From a virus, in IMG/VR virus record IMGVR_UViG_3300013126_000194, positions 1 to 27,614 of that record: 27,614 nt of DNA; one strand, given 5' to 3'. Below are positions 8,363 through 18,349 of this stretch, piece by piece (within the stretch, counting starts at the first letter, position 1; every line of letters begins with the position of its first letter). Below the pieces are notes generated by a model. The model saw only the letters and a list, made by a program, of their open reading frames with translations. It made no database searches and was not told where the DNA came from. The position numbers were made by a program, and so were the translations under genes.

Positions 8363-8977
8363 TTAAATATATTTGAAAATTAATTTATTTTTTAATTGTT
8401 TAGTTAAACCTTTTAAATGATTACCAATAGATCTTTCATTTAAGTTTAATATTTTGGCAGCTTCTCTTATACTAGAATATATTACTCCTGTGTTTATACA
8501 TATTATTTTTTTTGTATTTTTTCCTAACATTGATATTCTCATATTCTCAATATGAGAAGGAGTTGGTTTATATCCAAGTTTAATTTGACTTCTTAATTGT
8601 TTTTCTTCTTTACTCTGGGTTCTTCCTTTATTCCATTTTCCTCTTCCTATTATTTTGGATGAAAGTGACATTTTTTCTTTAGTTTCTTCACTATGTTTTC
8701 CTCCTTTACCATCTATTCTACAACATAGGGATGGTATATCTAGAACTTTATAATAATATTTCCAATATGTTTCTTTTTGTAAAAGTTCATTTTCATCACA
8801 TTCTTCTATAATTTCAAATGTATGATTTTCATAACCATATTTTTTTAATGAATTGTATAATTTGGTTTGACTTTTACAATATAATTTTTGATACCACTCC
8901 CATCTTTTTTTTATATTAGTACTTTGACCAATATATATTTTACCTGTTGGGGATAATATTTTATAGATTCCGACCAT
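8363..8977 (-). CDS. GIY-YIG homing endonuclease with NUMOD DNA-binding repeats
   Basis: This 204-aa protein has a canonical N-terminal GIY-YIG nuclease: GIYKI (3-7), KIYIGQS (13-19), Arg25 and Glu69 as catalytic candidates. Three NUMOD3-type DNA-binding motifs follow, near 93-110 (KHSEETKEKMS), 119-135 (RTQSKEEKQLRS) and 139-152 (TPSHIENMRISMLG). Last comes a NUMOD1 helix-turn-helix element near 158-190 (KIICINTG, then SIREAAKILNLNERSI). This is the standard design of mobile phage endonucleases such as the T4 Seg group. It is free-standing between two late structural genes, with no intron evident around it. It probably spreads by cutting genomes lacking the insertion. A 38-nt AT-rich gap upstream holds a late-type box, which could express it with the structural genes. 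Confidence 0.93.
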   Translation of the reverse strand: MVGIYKILSPTGKIYIGQSTNIKKRWEWYQKLYCKSQTKLYNSLKKYGYENHTFEIIEECDENELLQKETYWKYYYKVLDIPSLCCRIDGKGGKHSEETKEKMSLSSKIIGRGKWNKGRTQSKEEKQLRSQIKLGYKPTPSHIENMRISMLGKNTKKIICINTGVIYSSIREAAKILNLNERSIGNHLKGLTKQLKNKLIFKYI

Positions 8978-8989
8978 GTTTTATTTTAT

Positions 8990-8997
8990 TATAAATA
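8990..8997 (-). promoter_or_regulatory. Late-block box TATTTATA upstream of the homing endonuclease
   Basis: Sense strand ATATTTATAATAAAA contains the box, 12 nt before the ATG at 8977. The same 15-nt string occurs upstream of the gene starting at 16474. Confidence 0.5.
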
Positions 8998-9015
8998 TAT
9001 TATATTAATAAATAC

Positions 9016-12000
9016 TTACCCAATCAACCCTTTTTCGGTAAGAAGTTTAACAAATTCATCAGTATCCTTATTTAATTTCGGAATTACGTATTCTGGGGTA
9101 ATAATGAATGAATTTGGAGATTCGCCTCCAATAGGTCTAAATCCTTCAAATATTATTTGAGAGGCATCATCTACATATCTTCTAATTAAAAAATGGTCTA
9201 AATCAAATGCTGATGAACTGGCATTGATTGGAAGATTTGTGCTAAAGTGGACTTCAATTGAACCTGTTTGAGAAATACGACCTGATCCACTGTCTTCAGG
9301 GGCAAATATTTTTCCTACTTGATATACAAGATCTTCTCTACCTTCAAATCTAAATTCATCACCGTATTGAATTGACCATGGTAATGTTATTGGGTTAAAC
9401 CCAGATTGAGATATATCAGATTGTTTAATATTAACTCCATAAGATTCAACTATTTCAGAAACTGATGAAGTTATAATGTATGGGTAATTGATTGGGTCTA
9501 AATAACCCCATATTGATCCAGTATATGCACTTGGGGGTACATATGGTGGAGTTTGTTCTACTTCAATACGGGAGGAATTAACATATAATTCTTCTTGAAA
9601 TCCAACAAGATTAGGAGAAACATCAGTACATGTTACTTTAAGTGTATATATATCTCCAACATTTAAATCAGATGGAGAAATTGTTTTGCTAATATCATAG
9701 AATGCATCTTGACCATCTTCATCATATAAAAAATTTTCTTCGGCTACTGTTGTGGTACCTTTTAATAATTCTAATCTTACGTTATACTTCATAAGTGGAA
9801 GATTTAAAATATATCTTCTTCCTGTTACACCAGCGTAAGCAGTGATTTTTAAAGAAACAGCATCATCTACAGCACCTTGGGGGACTTGATAACCACCACC
9901 TGTTAAAAATGAACTACCATAAATAGTTGAATTATAATTAATGGTGGTAGATTGAGGGAAAGGAGCAGATAATGTTATTGTACCTCCATTATATAAAAAT
10001 TTGGCTGTATAGTTTCCAACAGGGTTAGTACTTGTAGGGAGAAGACTTTCAAATAGTATCCCTTCCCAAGTTACATTAGGAGCAACACCTTTTTGAGTAT
10101 ATAAAATTGGTTCAATTCTATATCCTCCTCTGATTATATTTCTAAATTGATTATCTATACCTCCCGCACCTGATTGACCTAAAATAGAAGAATATCTGAA
10201 TCTATCTCTGGAGGAAAAATTCTGTTGAGTGTTAGGTAAAGAAATATCTGAAATATTTGGGGTAGAAATGTTTCCATCTTGATCAATTAAATATTTAATA
10301 GTAAATACAGAAGCATTCATTAATTCTGGGGAGTAACTTCCATCCATATAACCATAGGCTACATAAGATTTTAAACTTTCAACTGTGGGAAGTTTACCAA
10401 ATGTACCAATGTCACCTTTTGTCCATTTATTTAACTGTTGAGAGGTTGATTTTGAACCTTCATATCTAGGTATAGTTACACGCTTTGAAGTATAATTTGA
10501 ATCTTGTACTTTTGCTCTAGTTGCAATTCCATTTACTAATTGATTAAAATTAACAGGTTCTGTTAACCCTCTTGAATAATCAACATCCATATAATATGAA
10601 CTGTCTCTTAATTCAAATACATTATTAAATAATGGATTGAAATCAGTATTATCATAATTAGCAAATGTAATATAAGGTTCAACTATAACACTAGAACTAA
10701 AAGATGAAGTTGGAGCTATACTTTGTGTAAGTGTAAATTGAAAATTAGATGCTGAATAATCTGAATTATTAAATCCTTCTAAAAGAAAATACAATACGTC
10801 ATCATTTAATCCTGGGGTGCCAAGAAGGGTATAGAATGTATGAGTAAATCCTGCTCCCGCAACACTAGCAAAGGTATTATTATTTATTTGTTGATATTCT
10901 CCATTGGTTAATCTATATAAAGAAACTTGACCATAAGATGAAGGATCTGCACTCTTAGGATCAACTAAAAAAGACATTGAAAATTGAAGAGATACATTAG
11001 GTGTATTTTCTAAAGTAAATAATCCACTACTAGTACTAAAATAAGGGGTTCCATAGTGAGGTAAATTTCCATCTTCAGTAGTAAATCCTTGAATTACCCA
11101 TGATGCAAAATCATTAACATCTCTAAAAGTTGATCTTGAAGCAGAAACATAATAGTCTTTAATTTCTGTATTTACTCCTGACCCATTAATTGGGATTGGG
11201 TTGCCTACTACTTCATATGTGTAATATGTTGAAGATTCATTAAATGGAATAATATTATATTCAACAAATCCTGTTGTAGTATATTCTATAAGAATTTTAG
11301 ATGCATTTCCTAAAATTATAGTATTATCGTTTCCAAACTGATCAAATTTATTAATTTTTAAATATGATTTAGATGGAACTATAGATGCTGTTATTGGAAG
11401 TCCACTATAACTTATAGATTGTGCATATGGAGCTAATATTAAAATTTCACCAGGATATGGAGTGGTTTTTGAATTAAAAAATGTATCTGAAGTTAAAGTA
11501 TTTGTGTTTAATAATCCATATAATCCATTTCTATACAATATGGGGGAATATGAAGATAAAATATTAACATTAGGATAGGGTGCTGCTAAACTTTGAGTTG
11601 TAACAATCAATACAGATCCACTAAATTCACCGTTGTAAAACTCATCTTGATTATCATGCAATACAAGTACTGAACCTGAAGGGGTTTGAATGGTTTCATA
11701 CCAACTTTGAGATGTATTTAAAATAGAGTTAAATGTATCAAATACACCCCCTGTCCCACCACTAAAATTTTCTACAGTACCTGGTTCATAATCGTTCCAA
11801 GTTGGTTTTAAAGTACCTGAAATATCTAGGTCTTCCCATTCCATTTGTGGTTGTGGGTATTTATTTCTTTCAAGTAAATGTTGTTTAATTACAATTCCAG
11901 AAGCAAGACTTGTACGTGCAGGTACAAAATCTCTAATCATTTTAAATAATGAATTGTCAAAGAATTTAATTAAACGTATAAAATCTGTTAAATTGTAATT

Positions 12001-15000
12001 TGAAGTATATTTTTCAAAGTATTCATTTCGTAATTGATCTAAAGCAGGATATGTAACTGCAGAAGAAGATCTTAATCTTGGGTCACCAATAAATTCACCT
12101 ATATTAAAATATCCTAATTGGTCTACTATATCTTCATTTATCTCATTTTGTGGGGAAAAAGCTACCTCTAAGTAATTAATGTTTGGAGTATAACTTTGAG
12201 ATATGTTTACCATTTGAGATAATGACATAAATGGTGATAAAGTATTTCCTTCAGGTAATACATTATTTTCTATTCTAATTTTATCCGAAATAGTATTTCT
12301 AATACCTGCTACTGGTTGATCAGCAAATGTATATTCTACATTAGGGATAAAATTAGGTGAAGCATCATAGTAAAAGTTACTATCAGAAGCAAATGAATGG
12401 GTTGTTTGCCAAGATCCTGTTATTTTAGGATGGATTGAAATGGATGCTGTGTATTGTTCTCCACCAATTGATGCTCTAAAAGCTAATTCATTTGGTGAAC
12501 TATTTAATGAATTCCCCTCAATTGAATGAGGATTCATTGTATAATCCGTAAATACACTTTCACTTATAGAGACAGCGTAATATCTAATTTCTTGATATGA
12601 ACCAGAGAATGGGGTAAATAATCCAGAAATTGCTCCAGTATCATCATATATCCCAACATCATAAGCAGATATATCATATCCTGTTGAAGATAAAACTGAA
12701 AAACTGACAGGAAAATAACTTGTAACGGTATTATTCCAATTACTAGATACATAGGTTACAGAACTAGAAGCTTTAAATCCTAAAAGAGTTCCATTGTCTC
12801 CTCCTTCATAAATTTTATTTTGTGAATATAAAGTATAAGTATTAGAATTTTTAGTAACCATTACTGACCACCATCCTTCGTCATAAAATGGTAAATAAAT
12901 ACTTGCTGTTTGAGATGAATCTGTAATATCTGGGTAAAATGTTAAAGTAGAATATAGGTAGTATGGGTCTATTATAGAGCCTGAGTATGATCCACTAGCA
13001 TATGCTGAACCAGTGTAGGTTAAGGTAATGGCACTTCCTCCATCTCCATACCATAAACTTTGAGAATATGCAATACTAGATGTTGGTAAACCTTCAGTTT
13101 TAAATCTAAACATTAAAGTTGAAGGAACATCATTTGGGGCGTTCCAATCAGAATTTAAAACCCAAGATGAGGAAATAAAGTTACTTCCAGAGGTATTAAA
13201 AGCATAATTAAATTCATTTTGCCAATAATCCCAATCATTTAAATCTACTTTATCTTTTCCTCCATATTCATTAATCCTTAATATAGTATCAGGAATACCA
13301 TATGAGGTAATTAAAGCGCGCAAACCAGGTAAAGTACCTTTTGATTTAAGTAGATATGGTAAATTATGGTAAATACGTTTGTATAGTGATTTATTCACAT
13401 CATCTAACGGCATGTAGTTATTAGATGCTGAAATAAATTGGTCAATATATTCAAATCCAGAAGGTGTAGGTAATGATCCTGTTATATTTGGGAAAGGGAA
13501 TAAACCACCTTCAGGAGTTAAACCTAAAAATGCAGTATACAAATCATCATTGGAAAAATTATTTTGGTACAATTTAATTCCAAAATCACGAATAGCATCT
13601 GCAACTATATCTTTTGATACACCGTATTCTAAACGGTTATCATTGTCATATTTTTTGGTTATTTCTTTATAATATACCCAAATGTTATCATAATGTTGAG
13701 CTACCATTTGAACAAATAGTTCATACTGATAGTTATTTGAATCGTCTCTTAAATATTCAGGTATAGAATAAAGTAGGTTATCTTTATTTTCGTTATCATA
13801 TAATGAAGCTGAAAGTAAAAGACCACCATAGTATGGGCTAGATTCATTAGTGCTTCCTATCCATGATAGAACTGTAGGGCTATCAGATTTAGCTAATTCA
13901 TATGGTTTTTGATTAGTGGTTTTAGGCCAAGCAATAGGATTGTTTTCGTAATATAAAAAATAATCATACCCATCAAAATTAGTTATAATGTTGTCTATTT
14001 TGGATTGGTATATACTAATACTACCACTTATATCAGAATTAGTAGTAGAATTTAAAACAGATATTGAAGAAGAATATTGTTCAATTAATTGAATTTTATA
14101 ATAAAAATTTCTTAATCTAGTTTCAGCAGAACTAAAATGAATATATCCATCAAAAGTAGTATAATCTATATTTACATCAATTTCTTTTTCTTCAAGTAAA
14201 CTTGCTAATTGTTGTTGAGAACTAGTTAATGAAGTAGAAATTAAATCTGAATAGGTTAATTCAGTGGTTGAATTGTTAACTTGGTCTTTTATATTAAGAT
14301 TAAAATTAGGACCTTGAATTGATGTAGTATCATTTATTTCAAAAACAGGATCATCAAATGTTACTTGATATGCTACTGGTTCTTCAATAGTAATTACAAC
14401 CCAACATGTAGAATTTAAATCAAATTCATCTGGGAGTGGTTCGTAAAGTTTGATAAGAATTGTAGAATTAGTAGGGTCTTGGAGATCAAGAGCTATATTA
14501 TTAGCAAGTATTAAGTTGTTATCTCCAAAATTTAAATAAAAATCTACAAAATAATCACTTTCTTGTCTTTCTTGAATAAATTTATTTGATTGTTCAATTA
14601 ACGAAAGTTCATCTAATGCTGTACTGTCTAATCTAATTTCTGTTCTATCGTTTGATATTTCAGATATATAAAGTTGTTCAAGATCAGATCCTATTTTTTT
14701 ATCTAAAAAATTGTAATAAGATATATACACACCTTGATCAAATCCATTATCTACTAAAGATTGAGAAGGATCAATTACTATTTCAGATAGTTGATCAGGG
14801 TTGTTTTGAATATTTTGAAGAGTATATTGGTTAAAATTATAATCTGTTAAAAATAAATTTTTATTAAGATCATAAACAAAATATTCTATATAACTTTGAG
14901 AACTAAATGTAGTGCCAACATCAAATGAAAGTAACAAGTTTGATTCTTGTGTCTCATATGTTTGAATATCAAAATCTTGTACATTAACTTGGGTAATTTC

Positions 15001-15006
15001 TGCCAT
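9016..15006 (-). CDS. Giant virion structural protein (tail/baseplate), 1996 aa
   Basis: This is the largest gene here, one uninterrupted frame starting with an ATG in a TAATG overlap with the upstream stop. Near residues 550-585 it has LLKSKGTLPGLRALI followed by YGIPDTILRINEYGG. A leucine-rich KGT segment of this kind is reminiscent of P2 gpI-type baseplate proteins. Residues about 610-830 look like a LamG/concanavalin-like jelly roll (WWSVMVTK, then NTYTLYSQNKIYEGG). Near 995-1055 a conserved helical stretch (NLTDFIRLIKFFDNSLFKMI and VPARTSLASGIVIKQHLLER) recalls large marine-phage structural proteins. The remaining half is Ser/Thr/Tyr-rich repeats of beta character. It probably builds the baseplate edge or a long fibre base that carries the smaller adhesins encoded downstream. 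No protease or hydrolase motif is seen. Confidence 0.75.
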   Translation of the reverse strand: MAEITQVNVQDFDIQTYETQESNLLLSFDVGTTFSSQSYIEYFVYDLNKNLFLTDYNFNQYTLQNIQNNPDQLSEIVIDPSQSLVDNGFDQGVYISYYNFLDKKIGSDLEQLYISEISNDRTEIRLDSTALDELSLIEQSNKFIQERQESDYFVDFYLNFGDNNLILANNIALDLQDPTNSTILIKLYEPLPDEFDLNSTCWVVITIEEPVAYQVTFDDPVFEINDTTSIQGPNFNLNIKDQVNNSTTELTYSDLISTSLTSSQQQLASLLEEKEIDVNIDYTTFDGYIHFSSAETRLRNFYYKIQLIEQYSSSISVLNSTTNSDISGSISIYQSKIDNIITNFDGYDYFLYYENNPIAWPKTTNQKPYELAKSDSPTVLSWIGSTNESSPYYGGLLLSASLYDNENKDNLLYSIPEYLRDDSNNYQYELFVQMVAQHYDNIWVYYKEITKKYDNDNRLEYGVSKDIVADAIRDFGIKLYQNNFSNDDLYTAFLGLTPEGGLFPFPNITGSLPTPSGFEYIDQFISASNNYMPLDDVNKSLYKRIYHNLPYLLKSKGTLPGLRALITSYGIPDTILRINEYGGKDKVDLNDWDYWQNEFNYAFNTSGSNFISSSWVLNSDWNAPNDVPSTLMFRFKTEGLPTSSIAYSQSLWYGDGGSAITLTYTGSAYASGSYSGSIIDPYYLYSTLTFYPDITDSSQTASIYLPFYDEGWWSVMVTKNSNTYTLYSQNKIYEGGDNGTLLGFKASSSVTYVSSNWNNTVTSYFPVSFSVLSSTGYDISAYDVGIYDDTGAISGLFTPFSGSYQEIRYYAVSISESVFTDYTMNPHSIEGNSLNSSPNELAFRASIGGEQYTASISIHPKITGSWQTTHSFASDSNFYYDASPNFIPNVEYTFADQPVAGIRNTISDKIRIENNVLPEGNTLSPFMSLSQMVNISQSYTPNINYLEVAFSPQNEINEDIVDQLGYFNIGEFIGDPRLRSSSAVTYPALDQLRNEYFEKYTSNYNLTDFIRLIKFFDNSLFKMIRDFVPARTSLASGIVIKQHLLERNKYPQPQMEWEDLDISGTLKPTWNDYEPGTVENFSGGTGGVFDTFNSILNTSQSWYETIQTPSGSVLVLHDNQDEFYNGEFSGSVLIVTTQSLAAPYPNVNILSSYSPILYRNGLYGLLNTNTLTSDTFFNSKTTPYPGEILILAPYAQSISYSGLPITASIVPSKSYLKINKFDQFGNDNTIILGNASKILIEYTTTGFVEYNIIPFNESSTYYTYEVVGNPIPINGSGVNTEIKDYYVSASRSTFRDVNDFASWVIQGFTTEDGNLPHYGTPYFSTSSGLFTLENTPNVSLQFSMSFLVDPKSADPSSYGQVSLYRLTNGEYQQINNNTFASVAGAGFTHTFYTLLGTPGLNDDVLYFLLEGFNNSDYSASNFQFTLTQSIAPTSSFSSSVIVEPYITFANYDNTDFNPLFNNVFELRDSSYYMDVDYSRGLTEPVNFNQLVNGIATRAKVQDSNYTSKRVTIPRYEGSKSTSQQLNKWTKGDIGTFGKLPTVESLKSYVAYGYMDGSYSPELMNASVFTIKYLIDQDGNISTPNISDISLPNTQQNFSSRDRFRYSSILGQSGAGGIDNQFRNIIRGGYRIEPILYTQKGVAPNVTWEGILFESLLPTSTNPVGNYTAKFLYNGGTITLSAPFPQSTTINYNSTIYGSSFLTGGGYQVPQGAVDDAVSLKITAYAGVTGRRYILNLPLMKYNVRLELLKGTTTVAEENFLYDEDGQDAFYDISKTISPSDLNVGDIYTLKVTCTDVSPNLVGFQEELYVNSSRIEVEQTPPYVPPSAYTGSIWGYLDPINYPYIITSSVSEIVESYGVNIKQSDISQSGFNPITLPWSIQYGDEFRFEGREDLVYQVGKIFAPEDSGSGRISQTGSIEVHFSTNLPINASSSAFDLDHFLIRRYVDDASQIIFEGFRPIGGESPNSFIITPEYVIPKLNKDTDEFVKLLTEKGLIG

Positions 15007-15368
15007 TATTGTGGATTAGCTAAGGGGGTTCCTGTTTGTAATTCTATTATTTGTTTTTGAGCATCAAGTAATTCTGTTCTTAATTGAGCTATTTCAGCCT
15101 GTAGTGCTTCTATTTCTTCTTGATTGGCTTCAAAATCTATATATTCACTACTTTGTTTAATTAAATACTCATGTGAGTTAACAACTCCTAATTCCGGTAT
15201 ATCATAAAACATTTCATTATACATGTTAAAAAAATCATTTACTGTTGGTTGATTTTCAATTTGTTCATTTATAGGTTGAACTCCTAATTGAGTAAAAGAG
15301 GTATTAATTACCTTCTCATATTGTAATTTATTATATACTTGTTTATTAAATGAAATATTTTCAGCCAT
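15006..15368 (-). CDS. Small structural protein with C-terminal coiled coil
   Basis: This 120-aa protein has an Asn/Tyr-rich N-terminal half (NKQVYNKLQYEKVI, then FFNMYNEMFYDIPELG). A clear heptad-like coiled coil covers about residues 78-111 (IDFEANQEEIEALQAEIAQL and onward to IIELQ). It ends in a short Pro-containing tail. It is coupled to genes on both sides by TAATG overlaps (15368 and 15006), so it is made together with the DNRLRE-like protein and the 1996-aa protein. It could be a connector, chaperone or assembly factor for the giant protein. I do not recognise a named family. Confidence 0.6.
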   Translation of the reverse strand: MAENISFNKQVYNKLQYEKVINTSFTQLGVQPINEQIENQPTVNDFFNMYNEMFYDIPELGVVNSHEYLIKQSSEYIDFEANQEEIEALQAEIAQLRTELLDAQKQIIELQTGTPLANPQ

Positions 15369-16474
15369 TAGTTAATAACTTTAAAATAGTAATTATCATC
15401 AAATATTAAAGTAGAATTATTAATTATTGTTTTAATTAATATCTTGTAATACCTTTCAGGTTCTAATCCACTCATGTAAATATCAAAATAATTACCAATT
15501 GAATCAGAACTAATTTGAGTATATTGATCATCGAAATTAATAACAAATTCATTAGTAGCCAAGTCTTTTATAGCATAATATGAAGAAGCTGGTAAATAAT
15601 TTAAATTAGTAAATAATGAAGATGTTTGATATACTCTAGTAGGATATAAAGGACTTACATTTATGTAAAATCTATTAACACTTTCTGGGGTGAATACTCC
15701 AGGATTTTCAGCTAAAGACATTTTTAAATTTGTAGTAGTAACTGGGGTTGGGTTAATAGTGCTATAGTCTCTCCATCTAAATTCTAGTTGTGGGGGGTAA
15801 ATTGTATTAGTATCAACACTATAATATTTTAATACGGGTTGAATATCTTTATCGGGATTAAATTCTTGAGATCCAGTTAATTTAACTATAAACCCATAAT
15901 TTGGAATTGAAGAACTATACCAAGTATTTACTATATTACTTACATCTAGTTCAATATCTTTTACATCACGTAAACTAAATGATTCAGTAACCTTAAAATT
16001 AGATCCTGTATACCAGTTCCCACCCCCAACACTTACATAATTAGAATTAAATGAACTTGTAAAATAATATCCACTATTTGAACCACTTTCTAGCCAATAA
16101 CCTGAACCTGAAAGTAGAGGATAATACCAGGAAGCACCATCTGTAGTTTGAGGGGAGTCTAAATAATATCCTGTCCCGTTATTCCATTGTTGGGCTAAAG
16201 TTAATACTTCAATAGAAGTGTCAGCATTTATTCCTTCAGCGGTGGCTATAAAACTTTTAAAATATACTTTATATGGGTCACCAGATATTTTATTATTTAT
16301 AATATCTTGTATTTCCTCAGTATCAAATTGAGTTAAAAATCTTGAAGCACCAGGATTACCATCTAAATTTAGAGTATTTGTAGTTTCACAAATAGCATCT
16401 AAACCAGTGTTCATTAGGGGGTAATTGGAATATAAAGTAGTATCCTTTGTAGGAAAAATTTTATAAACAGCCAT
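15368..16474 (-). CDS. DNRLRE-like beta-sandwich structural protein
   Basis: This 368-aa protein opens with AVYKIFPTKDTTLYSNYPLM and then NTGLDA, the pattern of DNRLRE-type domains (a 'KDTTLYS...N.G' start on a jelly-roll, usually cell-surface or carbohydrate-associated). It continues with RFLTQFDTEEI, a Tyr/Gly/Ser-rich middle (SGSGYWLESGSNSGYYF), and IELDVSNIVNTWYSS, which is also typical of that domain. The C-terminal 120 residues look like a separate beta domain. It is likely a tail or baseplate-attached module. It is preceded by a 27-nt gap containing a TATTTATA box and ends in a TAATG overlap. A carbohydrate-binding role is inference. Confidence 0.65.
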   Translation of the reverse strand: MAVYKIFPTKDTTLYSNYPLMNTGLDAICETTNTLNLDGNPGASRFLTQFDTEEIQDIINNKISGDPYKVYFKSFIATAEGINADTSIEVLTLAQQWNNGTGYYLDSPQTTDGASWYYPLLSGSGYWLESGSNSGYYFTSSFNSNYVSVGGGNWYTGSNFKVTESFSLRDVKDIELDVSNIVNTWYSSSIPNYGFIVKLTGSQEFNPDKDIQPVLKYYSVDTNTIYPPQLEFRWRDYSTINPTPVTTTNLKMSLAENPGVFTPESVNRFYINVSPLYPTRVYQTSSLFTNLNYLPASSYYAIKDLATNEFVINFDDQYTQISSDSIGNYFDIYMSGLEPERYYKILIKTIINNSTLIFDDNYYFKVIN

Positions 16475-16488
16475 TTATAATGTTTTAT

Positions 16489-16496
16489 TATAAATA
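16489..16496 (-). promoter_or_regulatory. Late-block box TATTTATA upstream of the DNRLRE-like gene
   Basis: Sense strand ATATTTATAATAAAA contains the box, 14 nt before the ATG at 16474, in a 27-nt gap after the gp6/J-like gene start region. Confidence 0.5.
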
Positions 16497-16501
16497 TGGT
16501 A

Positions 16502-18346
16502 TTATAAAGGAACTACTTTGCCTTTTATGTCATTATCAGGATATCTTACTTCAAAAATACTAGGATCTAATGAAGGATATATTACTTGATTTTGTGTAGC
16601 TGCAGTTATATCATATGCATATTGAGAATATCCTTGGGTTGAGCCTGCTTTATTTACAATAGAAACATCTTTTACTGTTTGAACTCCTTTAACTCTATCT
16701 AATAATATGTATAAATCTCTTAAAAATATAGGTTGATTTAATTGCCAATTATTTATATTAAAATATGTTTTTAATGCATTTATACAAGCTAATAAAACCT
16801 CATTATTGTTATATTCTGGGAGAACTATAATTTCAAAATTTACTCCTATATTGATTATAAAGGCATCTCTTATTTCTATATTATCACCAATCATTCTATA
16901 TTGGGATAAGTAAGTTCTTAGATTATTTTTTAATGTATTAGTAGCATAATCTAATTTACCTGTAGAATTTTGGGAAAGAACATATAGATTTAAGGTTTCA
17001 ATAGTTGAAACTTGGTTATCTGTTAGTTTAGGTTGTTCAATGTATGCTTTAGAAATAGCCCCATAATCAGAAGGCATACTTAAAGCTCTAACTAAATAAT
17101 CATCAGCTGTTACTGAACGTTTTTGGGAGGCTATTAATGATAAAGTATTTTGTCTAATTTCTTCTAAGGTATCTCCCCCCTTACCCCCAGAAGCAGCTTC
17201 TGGATTAGTAACTGAAATTGAATTAAAAATGTAATTTGCGGTCACTGGGTTGAGATTGGTTTGGTTAAAAGAAATAGATTCTTTAGAGATATTGTTTAAT
17301 GTATTAGCAACTGCATTTGAGCTAACTCCACCTCCTGTTAAATATCTTACTGTTAAAGTAGTATTGGAAGGTGCTATACCATATGTTCCAGTATATAAAA
17401 AATTTACAGGAGAATATGCTGCTGTTAATTTATCTTTTTTGAATGATAATCCTAATCCAACATTATTAGCATTTGGAGTTATTTCTTCATCTATATCATT
17501 TGGTGATCCTGCGCCAAATTGGATTTGGATGTTAAATAAAGAAGTTAATCGAGTACTAAATCGTCTTTGAACTTTTTTTAATTTTAATAAATATGGAGTA
17601 TCTAATCCACTATTTGGATCATTTATATTTGTATTTTTAACACTATCTAAAACCATTTCTTGCCCTAAATGATCTACTTCATACCATTTATTTCCATTAG
17701 AATCAGTAATATCTAGTATTTTAATAATATTATTTTCATTTATATTGATAGTATTAAATGGGATGGGATCTGTAAAAGTAAATGCTTTACTATTTATTGT
17801 TGCTGAAATAGCTTTTCTAGTTTTTTTTAAAAGAAAATATTGTGGAGTATTTCCTGATATTTGATATACTGAAACTTCTGTTGGGTCTTGGGAACTAGAA
17901 ATAGAAAAATCTACTTTATCTAAGGTTATAAAATTAATTCCGTTAGGAGATGCAATTTGGGTATTTTCTGGGATGTTAATAGCATAATCATAGTCTGGGA
18001 TGGTTTCTCCGCTTACTACTTTTGAAGGGACTTGTTGATAAAAATCTATATTTACTTGGGCAACTCCTGTTGTATTTGGTTTATAACCAAACATATATGC
18101 TAAGTCATATATATTATTGGTTTGTTGAGCATATTGGATAAAATTTTCTTGGAGCTGATTATCAAGATAAAAACTTAAAATATCTCCAACATACGATGCT
18201 TGTTCTATAAACATCATACCTGGGGAAGTAGGAGAAAAATCTGTATAAGTATCAGGAAAATAGGTTTTAGAATATTCTATTAATCTATTTCTAAAATCAT
18301 TAAAATCTCTGTTTAAATAATTTATATTTCTATTAATATTACTCAT
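16502..18346 (-). CDS. Baseplate wedge protein, gp6 / baseplate J-like
   Basis: This 614-aa protein, near the 660 aa of T4 gp6, has the J/gp6 pattern: an N-terminal SPTSPGMMFIEQASYVGDIL and LAYMFGYKPN, a middle of beta segments, and about residues 390-415 reading TLEEIRQNTLSLIASQKRSV followed by TADDYLVRA, the conserved helix-rich element of baseplate J proteins. The C-terminal region (YFNINNWQLNQPIFLRDLYI) is also typical. In the family this protein dimerises to form the wedge ring around the hub and transmits sheath contraction. It starts 3 nt after the gp25-like gene stop, the same order as in many contractile-tail clusters. Confidence 0.87.
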   Translation of the reverse strand: MSNINRNINYLNRDFNDFRNRLIEYSKTYFPDTYTDFSPTSPGMMFIEQASYVGDILSFYLDNQLQENFIQYAQQTNNIYDLAYMFGYKPNTTGVAQVNIDFYQQVPSKVVSGETIPDYDYAINIPENTQIASPNGINFITLDKVDFSISSSQDPTEVSVYQISGNTPQYFLLKKTRKAISATINSKAFTFTDPIPFNTININENNIIKILDITDSNGNKWYEVDHLGQEMVLDSVKNTNINDPNSGLDTPYLLKLKKVQRRFSTRLTSLFNIQIQFGAGSPNDIDEEITPNANNVGLGLSFKKDKLTAAYSPVNFLYTGTYGIAPSNTTLTVRYLTGGGVSSNAVANTLNNISKESISFNQTNLNPVTANYIFNSISVTNPEAASGGKGGDTLEEIRQNTLSLIASQKRSVTADDYLVRALSMPSDYGAISKAYIEQPKLTDNQVSTIETLNLYVLSQNSTGKLDYATNTLKNNLRTYLSQYRMIGDNIEIRDAFIINIGVNFEIIVLPEYNNNEVLLACINALKTYFNINNWQLNQPIFLRDLYILLDRVKGVQTVKDVSIVNKAGSTQGYSQYAYDITAATQNQVIYPSLDPSIFEVRYPDNDIKGKVVPL

Positions 18347-18349
18347 TTT

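Noticed and set aside
9016-15006. Intein or intron in the giant gene
   Set aside because: The frame is continuous and I see no intein splice motifs (terminal HN followed by C/S/T with block A-type start) or DOD endonuclease motifs.
17250-17570. Plus-strand frame of 106 codons opposite the gp6/J-like gene
   Set aside because: Shadow of a confidently recognised baseplate gene.
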